A stretch of 11,450 nucleotides of DNA, taken from contig JAKOOI010000007.1 of the NCBI GenBank assembly GCA_022701475.1, positions 1 to 11,450 of the forward strand, read 5' to 3'. The notes beneath the pieces were generated by a model. The model ran no database searches, was not told where the DNA came from, and was given only the letters and a program-made list of their open reading frames with translations. Both the position numbers and the translations under genes were made by a program. The stretch is from Weeksellaceae bacterium (lineage in GTDB: Bacteria; Bacteroidota; Bacteroidia; Flavobacteriales; Weeksellaceae). How positions within the stretch are numbered: position 1 is the stretch's first letter; each line of letters starts with the position of its first letter. Positions 7,078-11,450 of this stretch are shown one piece after another.

Positions 7078-7761
7078 ATGAAAATCCTGTTTACCAAAAA
7101 GATAGAGGCTTCCGTTATTTCCCAGGCTCTGGGAACGGATATCACGGCCGACTGCATCGAGGTCATCAGGACAAAACCCGTATTGGTCAGGCCGTTTCCC
7201 CTGAAAGCCCATTCCCTGATTTTCACCAGTGTCAACGGAGTGGATTCATTTTTCAGGAACGGGTTTCAGCCCAATGAGGATTTTACGGCGAAATATTACA
7301 ATAAAATTTACTGTGTCGGCGAAAAGACAAAGCGTGAACTCAGGAAGCACGGATTCGGAACTTTCAAAGTACTGAAAAATGCCGATACCCTGTCTAAGTT
7401 TATCACTGCTTACTGCCAGCATGAAAGCTTTCTGCATTTCTGCGGCAACCTGGCCATCAGTGTGCTCGATAATGAGCTTCCGCTGCAGAACATCCATTAT
7501 AAAAAAATCACCGTTTATGAAACAGAGGAAATACAGCCGCTGATCCATGAAAAATATCATGCTGCCGTATTTTTTAGTCCGAGCGGAGTTCGTAGTTTTG
7601 CAAGGCAGAATTCTTTTGAGGATATGATGCTGTTTTCCATAGGCGAAACCACTTCAGGCGAACTCAGAAAACAGGTTTCCCGACCGGTTTTCACGGCTGA
7701 AGGCAATACCCTGTCCTCTCTTCTGAGCCTGATCAGAAAAACAACTGCAGAAAAAGAATAA
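7078..7761 (+). CDS. hemD: Uroporphyrinogen-III synthase
   Basis: Enzyme of 227 aa, near the family's usual size, that cyclises hydroxymethylbilane and inverts ring D to make uroporphyrinogen III. HemD sequences diverge strongly, but the two-lobed pattern is visible: IFTSVNGVDSFF (48-59) in the first lobe, CVGEKTKRELRKHGF (79-93), LHFCGN (119-124) opening the second lobe, FFSPSGVRSFA (165-175) and FSIGETTSGELRK (186-198). These FTS-N-V, VG-T and SPSGV elements are the recognisable parts of the family. The position between hemC and hemE strongly supports the call. The ATG at 7078 starts MKILFTKKI and lies 27 bases past the hemC stop; hemE begins 42 bases after the end. No second fused domain is present. 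Confidence 0.93.
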   Translation: MKILFTKKIEASVISQALGTDITADCIEVIRTKPVLVRPFPLKAHSLIFTSVNGVDSFFRNGFQPNEDFTAKYYNKIYCVGEKTKRELRKHGFGTFKVLKNADTLSKFITAYCQHESFLHFCGNLAISVLDNELPLQNIHYKKITVYETEEIQPLIHEKYHAAVFFSPSGVRSFARQNSFEDMMLFSIGETTSGELRKQVSRPVFTAEGNTLSSLLSLIRKTTAEKE

Positions 7762-7803
7762 CCGGTGGCGTTATCCGTAACAGCCACTTAGTTTGATAAT
7801 GTT

Positions 7804-8835
7804 ATGATTAAAAACGACCTATATTTAAAGGCTCTTCGCGGGGAAACCGTAGAAAGGCCGCCCGTTTGGATGATGCGACAGGCCGGAAGGTACCTGCCGG
7901 AATTTATTGCCCTCAGGGACCAGTATGATTTCTTTACCCGGTGCCAGACCCCGGAGCTGGCTTCCGAAATCACCGTACAGCCGATCAGAAGGTTTCCGCT
8001 GGATGCTGCCATCCTTTTTTCAGACATCCTGGTTGTTCCCCAGGCCATGGGGATCGATTTCAAGATGAAAGAAAATGTAGGCCCCTGGCTGGATAACCCG
8101 ATCCGTACCCTGGAACAGGTACAGAACGTTCCCGTTCCGGATGTGAATGATACCTTAGGATACGTTTTTGATGCCATTGAACTGACTTTACAGAAATTAG
8201 ATAATGAAATTCCGCTGATCGGATTTGCCGGTTCGCCATGGACGATCCTGTGCTATTGCGTGGAAGGAAAAGGAAGCAAGGCCTTTGATATTGCCAAGTC
8301 CTTCTGTTTCCGCCAGCCGGAAGCGGCCCACCTGCTGCTTCAGAAAATTACCGATACCACCATTGCTTACCTGAAAAGAAAAGTGGAAAAAGGCGTTTCG
8401 GCCGTTCAGGTTTTCGATTCCTGGGGCGGAATGCTTTCGCCGGCAGATTACCAGGAATTTTCATGGCAGTACATCAACCAGATTGTTGACGCCTTAAAGC
8501 CACTGACCCATGTTGTGGTCTTCGGAAAAGGATGCTGGTTTGCCCTGGAAGACATGACAAAGTCCGGGGTTTCTGCTTTAGGCGTAGACTGGACGATTAC
8601 TCCGGAACTGGCCAGGACATTCACCAACAATGCCGTAACGCTTCAGGGGAATTTTGATCCTGCCAGGCTGCACTCCACTCCGGAAACCATCAGGAAGATG
8701 GTTCATGAAATGATCAGCCGTTTCGGAAAAGATAAATACATCGCCAACCTGGGCCATGGGATCCTGCCTAATATCCCGGTGGAAAATGCGGAAGCGTTTA
8801 TCCGTGCGGTAGTAGAATGGAAACCATCAATTTAA
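7804..8835 (+). CDS. hemE: Uroporphyrinogen decarboxylase
   Basis: Cytoplasmic (beta/alpha)8-barrel enzyme of 343 aa that removes the four acetate carboxyl groups of uroporphyrinogen III to give coproporphyrinogen III. Substrate-binding motifs are intact: [16 protein letters not shown] (18-33, with Arg25 and Arg29), [11 protein letters not shown] (73-83, with the essential Asp74), [16 protein letters not shown] (140-155, with Tyr151) and NLGHGILP (315-322, with His318). The ATG at 7804 gives the normal short N-terminus [14 protein letters not shown]. It is the last gene of the plus-strand operon; a strong hairpin follows 33 bases after the stop. hemF, hemB or a GNAT gene, which I recall often following hemE in flavobacteria, do not follow here. 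No irregularities were seen. Confidence 0.98.
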   Translation: MIKNDLYLKALRGETVERPPVWMMRQAGRYLPEFIALRDQYDFFTRCQTPELASEITVQPIRRFPLDAAILFSDILVVPQAMGIDFKMKENVGPWLDNPIRTLEQVQNVPVPDVNDTLGYVFDAIELTLQKLDNEIPLIGFAGSPWTILCYCVEGKGSKAFDIAKSFCFRQPEAAHLLLQKITDTTIAYLKRKVEKGVSAVQVFDSWGGMLSPADYQEFSWQYINQIVDALKPLTHVVVFGKGCWFALEDMTKSGVSALGVDWTITPELARTFTNNAVTLQGNFDPARLHSTPETIRKMVHEMISRFGKDKYIANLGHGILPNIPVENAEAFIRAVVEWKPSI

Positions 8836-8868
8836 GCAGAATAAAAGTTATTTATCCGATATAAATGA

Positions 8869-8897
8869 AACACCCTTTCTATGACTGAAAGGGTGTT
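8869..8897. terminator. Strong hairpin between convergent hemE and ABC ATPase genes
   Basis: AACACCCTTTC (8869-8879) and GAAAGGGTGTT (8887-8897) form a perfect 11-bp stem around a 7-base loop, TATGACT. T-rich sequence follows on the plus strand (TTCTTATATACAATTTTT), and AT-rich sequence follows on the minus strand. It lies 33 bases after the hemE stop and 19 bases past the ATPase stop read from the other side, so it probably terminates transcription in both directions. Confidence 0.85.
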
Positions 8898-8916
8898 CTT
8901 ATATACAATTTTTACT

Positions 8917-9645
8917 TTATGGTGCTAGACTCTCAGCCGGCGCCGAAACCTGGTCTGCAAAGTACTGCTCCAGGTCTTTCAGGGTTTCCGGATTGGTCCT
9001 GATATCCTTTACTACGGTTCCCTTATTCACAACCACAATCCTGTTGCAGACTTCCGTGGTATGGGAAAGATCGTGGCTTGAAATAAGGAAAGTTACACCA
9101 TCCTGCTTGGAAAGTTCCCGGATAAGATTTTTAAGCTTGATCTGGGTGGAAGGATCCAGATTGGCAAAGGGTTCGTCGAGAATAATAATTTCCGGGTTCC
9201 CGAGAATGGCGCCTACGATTCCCACTTTTTTCTGGTTTCCTTTGGAGAGGTCACGGACGTATTTCCCGGAATTCAGGATCTCGCCGCTGAACAGGTCATG
9301 GAACTGTTTCAGGAACTCGTCTACCGATGCCTTGTTCTGACCCCTGAGCTCCCCGATGAAATAAAAGTATTCTTCGGGCGTAAGATAACCGATCAGGAAG
9401 GAATCGTCTACAAAAGCGGAGACTTTGTTTTTCCAGGCTTCCGATTCATGGACTTTGATTCCATCGATGCTTACATAACCGGTCGTAGCCTGGATGAGAT
9501 CCAGCATCAGGCTGAACAGGGTGGTTTTACCGGCTCCGTTATTCCCTACCAGCCCGAAGGTCTCCCCCTTTGGAATCTCAAGATTTTCTATATGCAGGAC
9601 GGTCGCTTTACCGTATGTTTTTGATAAATTATTAATGGTAATCAT
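8917..9645 (-). CDS. ABC transporter ATP-binding protein
   Basis: Cytoplasmic nucleotide-binding subunit of 242 aa. Walker A is GNNGAGKT (34-41), the ABC signature is LSKGNQKK (133-140), Walker B is IIILDEP (153-159), the D-loop is ANLD (161-164) and the H-loop is His191. Where the Q-loop Gln is expected, the sequence is AFVDDSFLIGYLTPEEYF (77-94), with Asp instead; acidic residues here also occur in some BcrA/CcmA-like exporter ATPases. The signature LSKGN departs from LSGGQ, as is also common in that group. The gene starts 11 bases after the stop of the permease gene and is surely its partner. An exporter or ABC-2-like role is likely, but the substrate cannot be told from sequence. The last ~12 residues (SAPAESLAP region) are a short non-conserved tail. 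Confidence 0.93.
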   Translation of the reverse strand: MITINNLSKTYGKATVLHIENLEIPKGETFGLVGNNGAGKTTLFSLMLDLIQATTGYVSIDGIKVHESEAWKNKVSAFVDDSFLIGYLTPEEYFYFIGELRGQNKASVDEFLKQFHDLFSGEILNSGKYVRDLSKGNQKKVGIVGAILGNPEIIILDEPFANLDPSTQIKLKNLIRELSKQDGVTFLISSHDLSHTTEVCNRIVVVNKGTVVKDIRTNPETLKDLEQYFADQVSAPAESLAP

Positions 9646-9656
9646 ATTCTGTTCTC

Positions 9657-11123
9657 TTAGTCTTTGTTTTTAAATGCTTCCAGCGTACTGTATTTTTCTA
9701 CTTTGTAGGTCTTTACGATGATATCGAATATTTTTTCCCGGATCAGGAAACCGGCCAGCCCCATAATCGCGATACTGATTACTCCAGCCGTGATCCCGGA
9801 GAAATGCTGTACCAATGCAAATACAGCCATCGGCAGGAACATTTTGGGAATCAGCAGCAGCAGCGCTTTCAGGTTGAAGCTGTTTTTCTGGCCGAATCTC
9901 TTCTCTTTGGAGTTAAGATCAATCTGCATTTTATTGTAGGCACCCGACCAAAGGGTAAACTGAGAGTTGACCCCGATATTATAAATTCCGGCGGCAAGGA
10001 AAGTAAGATACATCTCCCAGCCGAAATAGGCATAGCAGAGCGCCAGTACAACGGAAGCGGCCGTTACGATATTCATAAGCCACCACTTCGCCTTCAGGTA
10101 TTCTTTGTAAGGTACATTCAGTGTCATCATCAGCGGGTAGTAGGAACTGTCGAAAGCCGGCACCCGCTGCCCGAACAGGAACTGGAAGCCTCCCGTGACA
10201 AACAGCCCCATGAACATGGTCATCGCAGGCGTTTTATAGATCGGAGAGGTAAACATCAGCATACCGTAGAACAGGAAAAGGAAGCTACCCCAGATAATGC
10301 CTTTCGTTACTTTATTCCGTTTCATCATCTTGATGTCGTTGTTGATGAAAGTCCCGATGGCACCGTACTTATTAAGGAAAGCAATGTTTTCGGTTTTCCC
10401 CACTTCTTTTTTCATTTCCAGCCCCTGATCAAGGTAGAACACATTGCGGATATGGCTGAAGCAGATCTTCCAGAGCCCGGCAAACAGCATCAGGGAAACC
10501 ACTGCAAAATAGGGCCTTTCGTAAAAGTTATAGAACAGCCGCCCGGAATAATCCAGCACCGGAACTACCTGGTAGTAAGCAAGGCCTGCAACAAGCGCAA
10601 AAACACATCCGACTGCCACCACAATGGTTTCTTTACCATTAAAAAGGATGTTGATGAAGTTGTTCAGGTAAAACAGCAGGGAAACCCCGATGAACCAGCC
10701 CAGTACCCCTGCAACCGTATGTCCGTTAAATAATGCAATGATACAGAACGTAATGAAGAACAGCGAGTTCAGCCAGCTGAAGAACGAAAGGAAAGTCTTC
10801 GCCAGCAGGTAATTGACCAATGTCTTTTTAGAGATATTGAGGGTAAGGAAAGGCTTGATGTTCTGGGTAGGCATTTCCTGCCAGATATACTTGGCAATCA
10901 GGTCTACTGCCCAGGCCGCCAGTAAAAACCGGGATACTACCTGTAGAGGATCGCGGTGCATCTCTTCCTGAATGTAGAAAAAAGCACCGAATGCCCCGCC
11001 TACCAGGCAAACCATAAAATAGAGGATCCCGATGAAACGGAAGATCTTCATCGCCAGATTGATTCCCAGCGAACTGCCACGGAAAAAACTTTTGATCTCC
11101 AACCTTAGGAATTGTAAAAACAT
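9657..11123 (-). CDS. ABC transporter permease, DUF5687-like
   Basis: Membrane protein of 488 aa with roughly 10-12 hydrophobic segments (for example about 28-50, 110-133, 138-160, 165-185, 204-222, 275-293, 300-318, 345-368, 420-440, 443-461). The layout of an N-terminal FLRLEIKSFFRG segment, then a PTQNIKPFLTLNISKK loop before a helix, resembles the Bacteroidota DUF5687 family, which pairs with ABC ATPases; this match is from memory. A related loop, YYPLMMTLNVPYKEYLKAK (328-346), occurs in the second half, suggesting two similar halves. The ATG at 11123 follows AAAGG with a 5-base spacer and a good Bacteroidota promoter. It is the first gene of a two-gene operon with the ATPase. No substrate-specific feature is seen. 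Confidence 0.82.
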   Translation of the reverse strand: MFLQFLRLEIKSFFRGSSLGINLAMKIFRFIGILYFMVCLVGGAFGAFFYIQEEMHRDPLQVVSRFLLAAWAVDLIAKYIWQEMPTQNIKPFLTLNISKKTLVNYLLAKTFLSFFSWLNSLFFITFCIIALFNGHTVAGVLGWFIGVSLLFYLNNFINILFNGKETIVVAVGCVFALVAGLAYYQVVPVLDYSGRLFYNFYERPYFAVVSLMLFAGLWKICFSHIRNVFYLDQGLEMKKEVGKTENIAFLNKYGAIGTFINNDIKMMKRNKVTKGIIWGSFLFLFYGMLMFTSPIYKTPAMTMFMGLFVTGGFQFLFGQRVPAFDSSYYPLMMTLNVPYKEYLKAKWWLMNIVTAASVVLALCYAYFGWEMYLTFLAAGIYNIGVNSQFTLWSGAYNKMQIDLNSKEKRFGQKNSFNLKALLLLIPKMFLPMAVFALVQHFSGITAGVISIAIMGLAGFLIREKIFDIIVKTYKVEKYSTLEAFKNKD

Positions 11124-11150
11124 AGTTACCTTTTATTACATTAGTTTGTA

Positions 11151-11179
11151 TAAAGATAGAATTGTTACAGAAATTCAAA
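11151..11179 (-). promoter_or_regulatory. Promoter of the ABC transporter operon
   Basis: On the minus strand TTTG (11179-11176) is followed by a 17-base spacer and TATCTTTA (11158-11151), seven of eight matches to the Bacteroidota -33/-7 pattern TTTG...TAnnTTTG. Transcription would start near 11144, about 20 bases before the permease ATG. It is the only promoter in the window with both halves well placed. Confidence 0.6.
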
Positions 11180-11217
11180 GACTTATTTAAGGTTTTAGGA
11201 GTAATATAAAAATAGTT

Positions 11218-11450
11218 CTATTTTTTATTACAAAAATTGATTAGATAATTTCTGGAATTAAAATTTGTAAATCCGCCAGCCTTGTTAAAACTCTCGCATG
11301 CCAGTTTCATCTTGTTAGTGGCAAGATATGAAACGCCAAGGCTAACGTATATTGATTTTATCATTGAATTTTCATTAGCTCCCCCTAAAGAATTGACTTT
11401 TTCATAAGTTTTAATAGCATTCTCAAAGTCATTTTTCATATAAAATGAAT
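11218..11450 (-). CDS. TPR-like protein, C-terminal end (cut by window edge)
   Basis: The frame is open to the right edge (at least 76 codons), so the ATG at 11439 is probably internal and the real start lies outside. Two TPR-like helix pairs are visible: KNDFENAIKTYEKVNSL, and LGVSYLATNKMKLACESFNKA after the link SMIKSIYVS. The A/G/Y/A spacing fits tetratricopeptide repeats, which mediate protein-protein contacts. The protein ends with NYLINFCNKK and no membrane segment is seen in this part. Codon use is far more AT-rich (AAT, TTA, AAA, ATT) than in the neighbouring transporter. Nothing here shows a specific function; the link to the ABC operon (94-base gap with a promoter) is only adjacency. 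Confidence 0.6.
   Translation of the reverse strand, partial: SFYMKNDFENAIKTYEKVNSLGGANENSMIKSIYVSLGVSYLATNKMKLACESFNKAGGFTNFNSRNYLINFCNKK

Noticed and set aside
7789..7795. TAGTTTG before hemE as a promoter -7 box
   Set aside because: One base short of TAnnTTTG and no -33 partner; a 42-base gap inside a hem operon does not need its own promoter.
8850..8866. Small inverted repeat ATTTAT-CCGAT-ATAAAT after hemE
   Set aside because: A six-bp AT-only stem is too weak to stand as a separate terminator next to the strong 11-bp hairpin.
9804..10733. Plus-strand open frame (309 codons) opposite the ABC permease
   Set aside because: Rich in His, Gln and Arg without domains, as expected for the antisense of a hydrophobic membrane protein. 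The minus-strand permease is the real gene.
1..11450. CRISPR array, tRNA/rRNA, insertion sequence, toxin-antitoxin or phage-defence system
   Set aside because: No direct-repeat array, cloverleaf, transposase or defence-type protein was seen on either strand; nearly all the sequence is accounted for by housekeeping operons and one ABC transporter.

Overview
The window looks like chromosomal DNA from a member of the Bacteroidota, most likely a Flavobacteriia/Weeksellaceae organism of the Chryseobacterium type. The grounds are strong resemblance of the MreB, PBP2, GluTR and UroD proteins to that group, TAnnTTTG-type -7 promoter elements instead of E. coli-like -10 boxes, few Shine-Dalgarno sequences, and a Bacteroidota-type permease (DUF5687-like). 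This assignment comes from recognition, not from a database search.

Layout. Positions 1-4472 (minus strand) hold a tightly packed cell-elongation operon read mreB > mreC > mreD > mrdA (PBP2) > rodA. Only the first 13 codons of rodA lie inside the window. The last four genes overlap or abut: 8 bases for mreC/mreD, TTGA for mreD/mrdA, ATGA for mrdA/rodA. Together they encode the MreB filament, its membrane partners MreC and MreD, and the transpeptidase (PBP2) and glycosyltransferase (RodA) that build lateral-wall peptidoglycan.

Positions 4473-4880 are a 408-base divergent intergenic region. It contains a perfect -7 box for each side, a GATAATTATC palindrome, an AT-rich inverted repeat and a 52-codon ORF of unknown status. 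The hemA -7 box is so close to the ATG that the mRNA may be leaderless.

Positions 4881-8835 (plus strand) are a heme/tetrapyrrole operon, hemA > hemC > hemD > hemE. It covers the C5-pathway entry enzyme (glutamyl-tRNA reductase) and the three consecutive steps from porphobilinogen to coproporphyrinogen III. hemL, hemB and the late genes are not in the window. The operon ends at a strong hairpin (8869-8897) that probably also terminates the convergent transcript from the right.

Positions 8917-11123 (minus strand) encode a two-gene ABC transporter, a large permease followed 11 bases later by its ATPase, with a good Bacteroidota promoter at 11151-11179. Positions 11218-11450 hold the C-terminal end of a TPR-like protein in visibly more AT-rich DNA, cut by the window edge.

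Most of the window is ordinary housekeeping sequence. I found no convincing undescribed system. The points most worth a second look are the hemA/mreB intergenic region (leaderless hemA, cryptic ORF, palindrome), the TTG start of PBP2, and the composition shift at the right edge.
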